Below are positions 20,423 to 30,480 of a DNA stretch of 64,000 nucleotides, one piece after another. Below the pieces are notes generated by a model. The model made no database searches, was not told the DNA's origin, and saw only the letters and a program-made list of their open reading frames with translations. The stretch is from Zygnema cylindricum (taxonomy: Eukaryota; Streptophyta; Zygnematophyceae; Zygnematales; Zygnemataceae): contig JBBHKE010001012.1 in NCBI GenBank assembly GCA_037447655.1, positions 212,851 through 276,850 of the forward strand. Direction: 5' to 3'. The translations under genes were made by a program, and so were the position numbers. Within the stretch, counting starts at the first letter, position 1, and every line of letters starts with the position of its first letter.

Positions 20423-21463
20423 GTGTCTAAGTCGATAGCTATCACTCTTTTAAGTCTAACCAAGTCTTCAGAGATATGGGAAGCACTAATTCAGATTTAT
20501 AAGAGTGAGACTATTCAGAGGCAGCAATTAGTAAAACAGGAAATAGAGGCCTACGTTTATAAAGGCGGTAGCATGATAGAGTTTTGCAATGATATTGTTG
20601 CGTTATATGTTGAGCTTACAAGTGTGGGATATGTAGAATCTGAGGAGAGTAAGATTAATACACTACTTATGAAACTCCCAAATAAGTACGAAGACATCAT
20701 TTGTCGTATGCAGGCAATGGATGGCTCCTCATGGACTTGGAGCTTTACCATAGGGATAATTCTTGTGAGGGAAAGCACTTTGGAGCTTCGTAGGGGAAGA
20801 GACAGGGTCAATGCATTTTCAGCTTGTGGTGATTGGCGAAAGCGTGATGAGAGGAACGGCGGTGACGAGCGGAAGCATGATGAGAGGAACGGTGGTGACG
20901 AGCGGAAGCGTGATGAGTGGAACGGTGGTGACCAGCGGAAGCGTGATGAGAGAAAGAAAGACAAAGGTAAATCTTATCGGAACTTTGGTGGAAAGAGAGG
21001 GAGAGGAAAAGAAAGGGGAGCTTTGAAAAAGGGGGTTTGCTTCTTTTGTAGGGAACCGGGTCATTATCTGGAGGAATGCCCTTGTTTGGAAAACCTTAGA
21101 AGTTGGAATGTGGATGAGGAGGAAGAAGGGGAAGAGGAGAAAGAGGATGAAGATATTTTAGAGCTTCTCCGGATTAGTAGTATGGGGAAGAGAGAAAAGC
21201 ACACAAAAATTCCACGAAAGCAACAGTGTGCTTTTGGAGGTATAAGGGAAGTAAAGAGAGAGGAGATACTTGAGGGAGTTCAAAATATTGAGGATTGTTT
21301 CATAGATATTTTGGAAACAGAAAACTGGTCGGAAAGGGAGACTTCAATGGATTCCGAGGAAAGGGGAGAATTAATTCTAGAGGGGGTTTTAAAGGATAGG
21401 GGAGAAGAGAAATATTTGACTAAAGGTTTAGGGGAGAAAAATATTTATTGGGAATTAAAATAG
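20423..21463 (+). CDS. gag: Copia C Gag, main frame with zinc knuckle
   Basis: This 346-codon frame is the longest intact retroelement frame on the plus strand. It contains SEIWEALIQIYKSETIQRQQ, MIEFCNDIVALYVELTSVGY, KLPNKYEDIICRMQAMD and VRESTLELRRGRDRVN, the Gag capsid pattern shared with A. Four imperfect 11-residue repeats of the type ERNGGDERKRD follow, then a basic stretch and a CCHC knuckle (CFFCREPGHYLEEC). A strongly acidic segment (DEEEEGEEEKEDEDI) follows. In A the same position is followed by protease; here it runs into an acidic tail with no protease motif. The start at 20423 is internal to Gag, since the stop at 20399 precedes it. Confidence 0.72.
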   Translation: MSKSIAITLLSLTKSSEIWEALIQIYKSETIQRQQLVKQEIEAYVYKGGSMIEFCNDIVALYVELTSVGYVESEESKINTLLMKLPNKYEDIICRMQAMDGSSWTWSFTIGIILVRESTLELRRGRDRVNAFSACGDWRKRDERNGGDERKHDERNGGDERKRDEWNGGDQRKRDERKKDKGKSYRNFGGKRGRGKERGALKKGVCFFCREPGHYLEECPCLENLRSWNVDEEEEGEEEKEDEDILELLRISSMGKREKHTKIPRKQQCAFGGIREVKREEILEGVQNIEDCFIDILETENWSERETSMDSEERGELILEGVLKDRGEEKYLTKGLGEKNIYWELK

Positions 21464-21954
21464 AAAGTGATAGTGGAAAGAATTCCATGGGAGAGAGTGA
21501 GGAAAGTTCAGGAAATGGGGTAATTATCATGGATAAAAATATGAGTACGGAAGATGTAGATCTTATGAGGAACTTAGTGGGGACTAGTGTTATTTGGGAA
21601 TATGTGGGGGTGGATGGATTTGACATCACTACTTGGTGTGATGTCGCTTGTGAAGATGTGCCTGTAAAAGGGTTATCATCTGGGTATGTGTTGCAGGTTG
21701 GGGATGGGGCTGACTGTTGGAAATGCAAAAGGGAAAGTAGATTCTGGTTGGATGAAAAGGAGAGAAGGTGGATAAAATCTTTGATCAGATTTATGAAAAG
21801 TGGCATGCAAAATAAAATGTATGATCAACAAGATGAAATTATTTTTGGTCATCAAATACACTTTCTTAAATATAAAAGTATTCGCTTGAAGCTTCATGAA
21901 GGAAAAAGGAAAAAAGGAAAGGAAAATATATATAAATGTATTTGTTGTTTTTGA
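21448..21954 (+). CDS. RNase H-like remnant frame of copia C
   Basis: The 168-codon frame overlaps the Gag frame by 16 nt in another frame. Its second half reads FDITTWCDVACEDVPVKGLS, GYVLQVGDGADCWKC and RRWIKSLIRFMKSGMQNKM, aligning with A RNase H (INTWSDASYKDAPMKRCISG, YVLYVGEGACCWSR, LMWVKSFMQELGYMKNG). The catalytic Asp of WSDAS is retained as WCDVA. The stretch after it resembles the end of RNase H, then gives way to a Lys-rich tail. B2 (61731-62135) keeps the same shortened block. Its function is unknown and it may simply be cis sequence near the polypurine tract. Confidence 0.55.
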   Translation: MGIKIESDSGKNSMGESEESSGNGVIIMDKNMSTEDVDLMRNLVGTSVIWEYVGVDGFDITTWCDVACEDVPVKGLSSGYVLQVGDGADCWKCKRESRFWLDEKERRWIKSLIRFMKSGMQNKMYDQQDEIIFGHQIHFLKYKSIRLKLHEGKRKKGKENIYKCICCF

Positions 21955-21992
21955 AGGGAGTTGAAAGTAAAGTAGACTAGAAAATAAGGGAG

Positions 21993-23177
21993 TGTTGAAA
22001 TTTAAGTATTTTCTAGGTCTAGAGATTGTAAAATAAAAGACAAAAGAAGAGACACTGACAGCTTACCTCTAACTCTTCACTCAAGTCCCCACACTTGTCG
22101 CAGTCACTGAAGACTTGAGGAGGAGTTAGATCCATGGCTGCCTAGGCTGTCCAAAGAGGAGAGGAAGGCAAGTCTTGATAGAGTTACCTAAAATGTATGA
22201 CGGACCGGAGATTTGATCCGGGTACCTGCCGACCGTCAAATTAGACGTTAGCCTTAACCTTTTAGTTTAGACTGTTCTTAAATGATGCACGGTTTGATAA
22301 TTATATATAGGCTTACACGTAGACTAATTCATTCAACTGAAACTTTACTCGAGATGCATAGATTCAGTTATGTAGAGTACAGAGTACGGTACGGAAAAGA
22401 AACAGATATCGCGCATTTTGTTTCGATAGCGAAACAAATACCGCGCAAGTATTTATGACGGCTACGATTAAAATCTAGTTTTGATCGTACGGCCGGGAAG
22501 GATGCCGAGATCGCGAAAGAGAATCGCGGCGGTTTGCGGTCATTGCCACGTAGGATGACACGTAGCACAATGACATTGGATCGTGGCAACGTCAAAGATT
22601 ACAAGAACAAATCCGGATATGACATGTGTCGACATTTTGGCCATGTCGTACGATGGCCGTACAGAAAGTACACCGACACTTGTACTTTTATGTACGACAC
22701 AGTAATTTGATTGGTGCCTTACGTCAGTAGATAAAGTTTTAGAGAGAGATAGGACTTAGAAAATTTAGGTGGTAGCGGCCCCTCTCCCAGAGAGCACCTT
22801 GTATAAATGGCAAACTTTGGCCAGCCATAACAATTAATTTACTTGACCATTTTCAGTGATTCGTTTTGCTGCGGACTCCAGGGAGTCCAAGCTACACAGG
22901 GGTGTAGTTGGTCAGAGTGTTTGCTTGCCAGGGTGGCTGCATTTCTAAGGGAAAGTCAAAGTGGGGAATGTTATCCAACAGTCATATTCTAACTTTGCAT
23001 TCTGTGGTGGAACTGAGCACACAGAAAGTCTTATTTCACAGGGGTGAATCTATATTCAGGTTTTGATAGTCAAGGGGTCAGTCATTTGGGTTTATATAAA
23101 CTTGGAGTCGGCACTATCTAGATAAGCTTCTTTTGGATCTGCTTACTCTGAGGGCCAATGGAGGTCTCACAGTTTTA
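21993..23177 (+). mobile_element. Copia C 3' LTR
   Basis: It is 1185 bp, starts TGTTGAAATTTAAG and ends CAGTTTTA, followed by the duplication AGCCA and the rest of the A 3' LTR. It is very similar to the 5' LTR. The ATG at 23158 lies 20 nt before the end. The tRNA-like module is near 22200-22270 and the TATAAAT box at 22802-22808. Confidence 0.88.
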
Positions 23178-24046
23178 AGCCATGGCTGCCTCAACTCCAC
23201 AAGTAGGACTAAAGAGTGACATAAGTCACTCTGAACAAAAGGATGAGTCCGGCTAGACTCAAAACTTCGACCGGCAGAGCGAGGAGTAGACGTCAGCTCT
23301 AACCGGTCTGTCGTAGAAGCTTGCTAGTATACATAAGGTGTTATAAATATATAAACTGTAATATGATTGATAATTCAATTAACGGAATTATGAATGAGGG
23401 AACATAGAATCAGGTGAAAATATATTGGGAATATGTTTTCCGCACGAAACAAATAAATCAAACATTTGTTTCTACGATTCATATTGAATGTCAGTTTTTT
23501 ATCCAAAGACACATATCAGCGCCGAGATCCTGGAATGGTCACTTTGGCGGTTTTTGGACGTGGCATGACCTGACGCCACGCGGAGAGATAGCATTTGGTC
23601 GCGGAAATTCCGGGGAATATAATGACGATTAAAACGTGGACATGCGTCCACTCAATGGCCTTGTCATACGCAAGCCGTACAGAAAGTACATCGGTTGTAG
23701 TACATTTTTGTACTACATACTGATATGATTGAATGGTACTATAGTAGATAGGGGTGTGAGAGGGGTTTAGGACTTAGTAATTTTTTATGTAGATAGTCAC
23801 CTCTCTCTTTGAGAGTTTGTATAAATTAGCATATTTGCCACCTCATAACTTATTAGCTGGTTGGCCATTTTTAGTGATTCTTTTTGCTACGGACTCGGGG
23901 GAGTCCAGGCTGCAGAGGGGTGCTGTTAGAAAGTTAATTTGTTCATCTTGGGCAACAGTGGTTGTGGCTGGAAGTGGGTTAGATAAAAGCTATATAAAGG
24001 CTTCTTGAGTTCTGTAGTCCAACTGAGGACACATAATTGCAGTTCT

Positions 24047-25071
24047 AAGTTCTAAGTCTTATACTCGTAATGAGTTTCTACTCCTAATTGACCTATTACG
24101 TAGTGGTGTACCTTGGATACTAATGTCTCTGAGAGATACGTCCAAGAACTAAACTGCCAATGGTCTAAGTACTCCTAGTCATGCTAAAGCTAATTCAACC
24201 ACTGTACAATCAATATTACTGAGATATCAATACAAGTGATTCTATCATTACTTGCCGCCGACTTAATTACTATTGTCCGGATGCGTCCATCTAGATGTTG
24301 TGACAACAACTGTCAACAAATCACTTGTGATCCTCTTATGAATCTCGTCCATCGACTTGATTCATTCCAACCGCAGCTGCGTTGTCTTTTTTTGAATCAA
24401 ATTCAAGTCACCGCAGCAACGTCGCAGCTGCGTCGTCCCGTACTAAATCACATCCAAAATAACTAAAATTGCTTTGTCCTATCTGCGTCGTAGTTTCTTG
24501 TCCCATCTGCGTCGCAATTGCTTTCTCTCATCTCATCGCAATTGCTTTGTCACGTTCAATGTGTGACAAGCATATATGGATATCGGTGCGATTTCGAAGT
24601 TCCTATTTTGTCTTTAATTGACGATACGTGTCATTTACGCTATATTTTATTGTCTTTCTGCAGTCACACTAATTTACTGAGACTTAAAACTTTCCAAAAT
24701 CAACAATAGCTGTGATCCAAAGATATGAGTGCCATGCCACGATAAAGATGCACGCAACGATATGGCTGCCACGTCACGATATGGATCCTACGTGACATTA
24801 TGAATGCCACCTAACGATATGGATGCCATGCAACGATATAACTGCAACGTCATGATATGGATGCCACGTGACGATATAGCTACCTTGTGACAATATGGCA
24901 ACGATGTAGCGATATGGATTCCACGTGACGATATCGTAGCGAGCAGCAATTTTGATGCCATACAACAATATTTCTGAGATGCAATGATATGGATGTCAAG
25001 CCACGATATGGATGTCACGAAACAATATGGCTGCCAGGTCACGATATGGCTGCCACATTACGATATGGATG
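24047..25071 (-). mobile_element. Copia D 5' LTR, U3-side part with satellite-like array
   Basis: From 24047 the sequence continues the D LTR cut at 10891; it is the reverse match of the solo LTR (for example CGAAAGTATAAGACTTAGGA and TTCATAAGAGTATCACAAG). Around 24360-24560 are TGCGTCG/CAATTGCTTTGTC-type repeats in place of the CAGC array of the solo copy. Where the LTR formally begins was not found. There is no gene here. Confidence 0.65.
24718..25066. repeat. Tandem array of about 20-bp ACGATATGGATGCCACGTG-like units
   Basis: Units related to ACGATATGGATGCCACGTG repeat imperfectly about sixteen times, with variants such as CTGCCACGTC and ATAGCTACC. The array ends abruptly at the inverted LTR starting at 25072. 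The units would encode the repetitive minus-strand ASISLGGIH-type peptides, which I treat as by-products. Confidence 0.85.
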
Positions 25072-26610
25072 TGTAAAACAGGCAATTGTGGAGACCACGT
25101 CCACAATGCATAGCGGAATATTCCCAGAGATTCACTCGTAGCAATACGAAGGTCACAGAGTGTACACAAGGGAGAGCTTGAGCTTTATTAATCAAGAAGA
25201 ATGAGATTACAAGATTGAATGCTCGCTGTTCGAAGTCTACTTGCAAAAGAGTCCCCTTTGACTAAGTCTTCTTAACTATTTAAACTACCTAGCCGCTATT
25301 TGTTGTCCATAGCCATTTCTAGCCATGGATTCACCCTCGGAAGCACCACAGACTACCCAAAAATAGCCTATTTTGAATCAACACAGAATTCTACAGAAAA
25401 AACAAAACAAGCTGAAACTAGATTAACAGATATTATTTAGGCTATAGAATAACCTCACAAAGTTTCAAACAAATATAATAAACAGAGTGATCACATCATC
25501 TAGACAAAGTTGCAGAAAAACAGTCTGCCAGAACTTTGATAAAACAGACTAACTTCACAATGTAGTAAAACACAGATCAGGCACACAATAGGCCTGAAAA
25601 TCTGTGAAAATATTAAAAATATAAATAGGATCACACATGCAGATTTTCAGATAATTTTGCCAACAGATCTGAGAGTAATCCTCAGATAAAATTACCAAAA
25701 ACACCATAAACAGTTTTTGGTCCAAAAGTTCCCCTAAGTTCAAAAATGACTAAGTCCTACAAATATATACTAGAGCTCATTACTGAGTGTACGGAAGCAT
25801 ACCAGACGTACGCAATCTACAAGCTACCTCTATTAATGTTAGTATACCCTAATACTTCGAGGTATGCCAGAATGAATAAATCTACATTAATAACTAATAC
25901 ACAAAAAGACAAACCATTGTTGTAAATATTTACAAAGTACACACAATCTCACAAAATCGTCTGCTCAGTCATGCTGAGTCACTCAACGAAACTCCTCAAA
26001 TTTCGTCAAACAATCCGGGACGTCCAAAATAAACATCGTGTGATTGACGGGATTTCGCGTCCCCACTACTTGAAAAATAACGGCGGCTTACATCCGTCGT
26101 CCGTCACTCTTATTCGGCACCCTTAATGTCACACCACGTGGTCACAAAAAATCCAAACGAAATCCACGCGAGTCATCAAATATCCCACGACGTCGCGAAG
26201 CGAATTCACATCCACTTGAAATAATAATTGTACAACCGAAATCATTTCCGTACCGCAACCGCGTCCTTTGCAATAAATGCAGCTTGTCACAAATGAAGTA
26301 CACGTCATTTGTCATAAACGTCGCCTGTCGCATATAAAGTACAATTGTCTAAATTAGATGCTCCGTACCGGCGACGTACATTTCGTATATTTCACATCGG
26401 ATCGCGTCGCAATCCGCCATCCATTTCTTGACGCAATCCACGCCACTCAATTACTCCCTCACGTCCCTTTAATTTTACTCGTACATTTACTCACCCAATC
26501 CGTAAACCCATTCGAACCACCACATTAATTTCAATAATATATTACGCACGCGAAACGTCGCGCACGCACAAAATGTCGCGTACGCACGAAACCAACTTTT
26601 CAAAACAACA
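25072..26610 (-). mobile_element. Inverted LTR related to family E
   Basis: Read on the minus strand it starts TGTTGTTTTGAAAAG and ends GCCTGTTTTACA. Its first roughly 700 nt match the family E LTRs (for example the GTGCGTACGCGAC and GGACGTCCCGGATTGTTTGAC regions), while the last 800 nt differ. No matching 5-bp duplication is visible (GGATG on one side, CTAGT on the other), so one end may have been rearranged. There is no coding sequence inside. Confidence 0.65.
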
Positions 26611-27363
26611 CTAGTCAACCTAGTACTACAACTGTACAATTATGTACACGTGGACAATCTCAACTAATCATATCTAGGTTCCAGAACAATACTGTTCACT
26701 TCAGATCCTCATGCGTTGGGATGTTGCTATACCACGCTGCTATGTTGTTGTACTACGTTGCTAAGCTGCTATGCTGCGCTAGTTTGACATTGCAGCAACG
26801 CTGCTCTGACATCTCAACCATAAATGCTACTCTACTCTGACTCGCACACTCAGTTTATCTGGAAGCGTCTTACAGTGCCTCCCACAAGGAATTCAGCGTC
26901 TTTCTGAATGTAACTCACTAGGGAAACTGCATTTTCGAAGTATTTTGTACATCTCGTTGGGGTAGTCACAAAACTCGTGATGGAGCAAATGGATCCTCCA
27001 AAGGAGTTGTTGGTGGTTATTCTGTAGTTTGTTGAACTAGATTTGTAGGTCTTCGCATTTCGTTTCCAGGAGGCTAGTGTGGTGATCAACTGGTGTCAGC
27101 CATCGTTGGGTGACTCGCCACCTCAGTTGTTCTTCTCCTTCCTCGGGAGCGATCTCCGGTGCTTCTAGTTGTGGCTGGGGCTGTTCCTGTACAGTTTCCT
27201 CCGGTGCTGGACTCGGGGAAGCTGAGGTCAGTGGCGCCGGCTCCTCTTCTTCTTCCTCCACATCGGGTTCCAACCGGGGTACAAATCTTAATTTGAAGGA
27301 AACGTGCTTTGTGGCAGCTAAAGCCCTCTGCAACCCGTTCTTCTGGGCCATTTTGAGTGCTTC
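26611..27363 (-). pseudogene. Unidentified segment with acidic, Pro-rich frame
   Basis: The minus frame 27351-27037 starts MAQKNGLQRALAATKHVSFK and continues into a Glu-run and a Pro/Glu-rich stretch (EEEEEEPAPLTSASPSPAPE). A second minus frame (27089-26850) ends KYFENAVSLVSYIQKDAEFL. It sits directly next to an LTR end. It could be the 5' part of a retroelement gag or an exon of a disrupted host gene; no motif decides. From 26616 to 26850 I see only GCTGC-type repeats resembling the D LTR. Confidence 0.3.
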
Positions 27364-27982
27364 TGCAATTCATTGTCCTCCATTGGACTACAGAATTCAA
27401 GAAAAGCCTCTAGATAGTCATTATCTAACCAACTTTCAATGGCAATCACTGCTACCCGAGCAGACAAGTAGACAATATAACTACACCCCTGTGCAGCTTA
27501 AACTCCCTTGATTCCGTAGGAAAAAGAATCTCTGAAAACGCCCAACCAGGCGATAAGTTATGAGGCAGTAAAAATGCCAATTTGTACAAAAATCTCAAAG
27601 GTAGAGGTGACTACCTACCAAAATTTTCTAAGTCCTGATTCCCTCTAATAACTTCTATCTACTGAAATACAGACCAATCAGATTACTGTACCAAAAAGTA
27701 CTACTGCCGGTGTACCTTTTGTACAGCCTATGTACGACAACCCTATTAAGCGGACGTGTGTCCGCTTTTCACTCGTCTGTACGTTCCTCGGAATTCCCAC
27801 GACCGAATGTCATCTCTCCACGTGGCTCCAGGTCATGCCACGTCACAAAACGCCAAAGTGACCTTTCCGGGATCTTGGCGAAGAGGTATGCCGTTGGATA
27901 AGAACCGGCATTAAATATTGTTAGTCGAAACAAATGTCAGATTCATTTGTTTCGTGCGGGATCCAGTTCGCACTGAATTTGA
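27364..27982 (-). mobile_element. Truncated A-type LTR at the 3' end of copia A2
   Basis: Minus-strand reading ends with GAATTGCA (27364 on the plus strand) and matches the 3' 600 nt of the A LTRs. Its 5' 380 nt, including the tRNA-like module, are absent, and it is fused directly to RT sequence at about 27980. The flanks (GCTTC here, TACAG at 33488) do not match, pointing to recombination and not a clean insertion. Confidence 0.75.
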
Positions 27983-28680
27983 GTCTTATGATCCTCTTCC
28001 CCCTATCTCTTTCCATTTGAATTCCCAAATTATATCTTGCCTCCCCTAAATCTTTCATGTCAAATCTGCTTCTAAGATCTTTCTTCAACTTATTGATATT
28101 TTCCAAAGACTTACTTAACAACCAGCAGATCATCCACATAAATTGCAATAAAGATCACACCATCCTCATCTTCAAACATATAGATAGAATGGTCAGAACA
28201 GATCCTGATCTATCCTATATCAGTGATTAACCCATCTAGTTTCATATTCCACTGTCGAGGAGCATGTTTAAGTCCATATAGTGACTTTAGGAGCCTACAG
28301 ACTTTCCTCTTTTCCCCATTCTCCACAAACCCTTCCGGTTGCCGCATGAAGATTTCTTCCTCTAACTCACCATTGAGGAAGGCGGTCTTAATGTCCATCT
28401 GATGAATTTCCATGTCTTCCGCCGCTGCCAGACTGAGGAGAATACTTACTGATGGGAACCGAACAACTGGAGCAAGTGTCTCCTCATAGTCAATCCCCTC
28501 CTTTTGGGTGAACCCCTTTGCTACCAAACGAGCCTTAAATTTTACAATGGTATTATCTGGGTTTAGTTTTAGTTTAAATACCCATTTAAATCCAATAAGT
28601 TTTATGTATGGAAGACAATGTGCTAGCTCCCAAGTATTTGCTTCCATGATAGAGGCCATCTCATCATTTATGGCTCTAAT
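27983..28680 (-). pseudogene. pol: Copia A2 reverse transcriptase
   Basis: The frame 28659-28210 contains FKWVFKLKLNPDNTIVKFKA, IDYEETLAPVVRF, QMDIKTAFLNGELEEEIFM and SLYGLKHAPRQWNMKLDGL. A frameshift follows, after which IYVDDLLVV is legible in another frame, so the catalytic residues are intact apart from the frame. The last segment (ENINKLKKDLRSRFDMKDLG) runs to GKRIIRL and then directly into LTR sequence. Confidence 0.85.
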
Positions 28681-29340
28681 TCATCTGTCATTTTCTGGGC
28701 TGTTCACCATCTCTAAGTATGAATGAGGCTCATCAGGATGAGATAGCTTAGTTACGTTACGAGCAGCTTGTTTCTCCTGTATCTTTTTGTTGCTCCTTCT
28801 TCCTCCCTCAAACCCTGAGGCTGAAATAGAGGGAAGTCTTGGGTTTCTCCTTATTGTCTCATCGTCTCCCCTATCTATGGAAGTCGAGTCCGGTTTCTCC
28901 ACTTCTTTCTCCTCGAAGTCCATAGGAATATGTGAGGTGTCCGGTAACTCACTTGTTTCTTAGACATCCCCTAAATTTGCAATCATGCCTCACTCATGTT
29001 CTTTTCAGGAAAAACCGAATTCTCCTCACTTTCGGACTCAAACCTGATTCTTATCTTTTTGGTATATTTGAAGGGGTCAATTGACTTTCCTTCATCCATA
29101 GCAACTAGGTGTTTGACCAAAATGATATCTTGCTTTGCCAAGTCATAGACTCTATATCCTTTGACATCCTCATCATATCCTACGAAATATCCGGGTTTTC
29201 CCTTAGCATCAAATTTCCAGTTTTTCTTATCCGTATCTAGACTGTAAACTTGGGTACACAATACTTTAAGGTGAGAGATATCCGGTTTCCTTCCAACCCA
29301 TCTCTCATAAGGTGTCATACCTTTGACTGCTGAGGTAAGG
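28681..29340 (-). pseudogene. Copia A2 integrase C-terminus and linker
   Basis: The frame 29318-28983 has TPYERWVGRKPDISHLKVL, GKPGYFVGYDEDVKGYRVYD and an FESESEENS acidic end. The frame 28923-28681 has the PSISASGFEGGRRSNKKIQE linker and KLSHPDEPHSYLEMVNSPEN leading into RT. A single stop separates each part. Confidence 0.8.
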
Positions 29341-29342
29341 AC

Positions 29343-30020
29343 TCAATTCTTAATATAGTTGGCACAATTGATGGCTTCTGCCCAAAATCTCTTTCCTATT
29401 TTCTTTTCAGCCAACATATTGCTTACACTATCTCCTATTGTTCGGTTTAACCTCTCAACTACTCCATTTTGCTCTGGATTATGTGGTACAATTTTCTGGT
29501 GCGGAACTCCCTCATCTCTCAAGTATTCTTCAAACTGGTTAGAGGTATATTCTCCCGCGTTATCACTCTTTATTCTTTTAATGGGGGTTCCATGCAACTT
29601 CTCACTCCATGCTTTATATTCTTTGAAGTAAGTTGGTGTTTCAGACTTGGTTTTTAGCAAGTAGACTCTAGAATATCTAGACCAGTCATAACTAATTGTC
29701 AACATATACCTCTTCTCTCCAACTGAGGGTACCCTTGCTGGTCCCCAGAAATCTGTATGGATTAAATCACGTACCTTCTCTCCTCTATATGTGGCGGCTT
29801 TAGGAAAAGGTAGTGGGTGAGCCTTTCCTTGGGCACACCCACTACAATCATCCACCATTTGAATGTCACTGAACTGAATGCCTTCCACTACATCAAGCTT
29901 CTTCATTTCCCTCAACGTATCAAAATGCACATGCCCCAACCGCTTATAACAAATCATCAACTTTGGGACACCAACATAATAAGCATTCTTCTTTTCATTA
30001 CTTAGGTTAAGCCTAAACAT
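29343..30020 (-). pseudogene. pol: Copia A2 integrase
   Basis: This 225-codon open frame has the GAG-pre-integrase finger (CYKRLGHVHFDTLREMKKL, DDCSGCAQGKAHPLPFP). One finger position shows Cys-Tyr where His is usual. Then comes the core with DLIHTDFWGPARVPS, IKSDNAGEYTSNQFEEYL and EQNGVVERLNRTIGDSV, so the D, D, E triad is complete. It would carry out strand transfer. It lies between protease remnants (30021-30480) and the integrase C-terminal frame. Confidence 0.85.
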
Positions 30021-30480
30021 TCCTTGGCTACCCTTATCTGCAGTGAAGTAAACCTCATCCCCATTCTTAGCTGTAAAGACTCCCTTTCTAGTGAAGGTAT
30101 CAAATTTTTTGTCATCTAAAACAGATGTAGAGACAAGATTTTTACTCAGCTGAGGAATATAGAGTACATCTCAGAAAGTGAGTATAGAAGTCTTTTTCCT
30201 CCACTATGACTTTTAGATCTACTGATCCCACTAGATCTGTAGTTACCACTCTCCCATCCCTATTCTTGATTTCTACAGTAAGGAAATTCCTTAGCTTAGT
30301 GAAGAGGTCCTTGTCACGACACATATGCATGGATGCACCTGAGTTGATGATCCATCCTTTCTGTGGAGCTTCTCGAATTGCTCAAAGGGCACACTTCTGT
30401 CTCCGAGGGATCTCCTTCTCCTTCAGACTCTTGTCAAGAAGAAGCTCCCCATCCTCCTTAGAGGACTCGTCCTCGGTGTC
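30021..30480 (-). pseudogene. Copia A2 protease
   Basis: GWIINSGASMHMCRDKDLF (around 30350-30300) is the retropepsin site with Asn replacing the catalytic Asp (DSGAS to NSGAS). DGRVVTTDLVGSVDLKVIVE follows. A stop near 30170 breaks the rest. Confidence 0.75.

Larger units (their letters stand above)
17579..23177 (+). mobile_element. Non-autonomous copia element C (gag plus RNase H remnant)
   Basis: Target duplication AGCCA is at 17574-17578 and 23178-23182. The two LTRs have the same length (1185 bp) once the D solo LTR is removed. The internal part is only about 2.4 kb: gag with zinc knuckle, an acidic region, then a shortened RNase H-like frame. Protease, integrase and RT are absent. B2 at 59174 onward has the same reduced organisation, so this is a lineage and not a one-off deletion. 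Confidence 0.88.
10897..24041 (+). mobile_element. Full-length copia element A with nested insertions
   Basis: Both LTRs and the 5-bp target duplication GTTCT (10892-10896 and 24042-24046) are present. Removing the nested solo LTR (12390-13552) and copia C (17579-23177) with their duplications leaves about 6.4 kb, normal for Ty1/copia. The order is gag, protease, integrase, RT, RNase H. It sits in the LTR of copia D: the sequence on both sides rejoins to a continuous D LTR. Numerous stops and frameshifts show it is inactive. Confidence 0.92.
17428..24041 (+). mobile_element. Copia A 3' LTR, split by copia C
   Basis: The LTR parts are 17428-17578 and 23178-24041. Without the insertion and its duplication the LTR is 1010 bp, against 1008 bp for the 5' LTR. 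It ends CATAATTGCA at 24041. The position equivalent to the gag ATG is CTG here (24022), as expected if only the 5' copy needs the start codon. A TATAAATT-like box is at 23820. Confidence 0.88.

Noticed and set aside
24718-25066. CRISPR-like array
   Set aside because: Units are continuous imperfect tandem repeats of about 20 bp without unique spacers.
27110-27511. 133-codon plus-strand Ser/Gly-rich frame
   Set aside because: It crosses from the unassigned segment into an inverted LTR and is antisense to the acidic frame.
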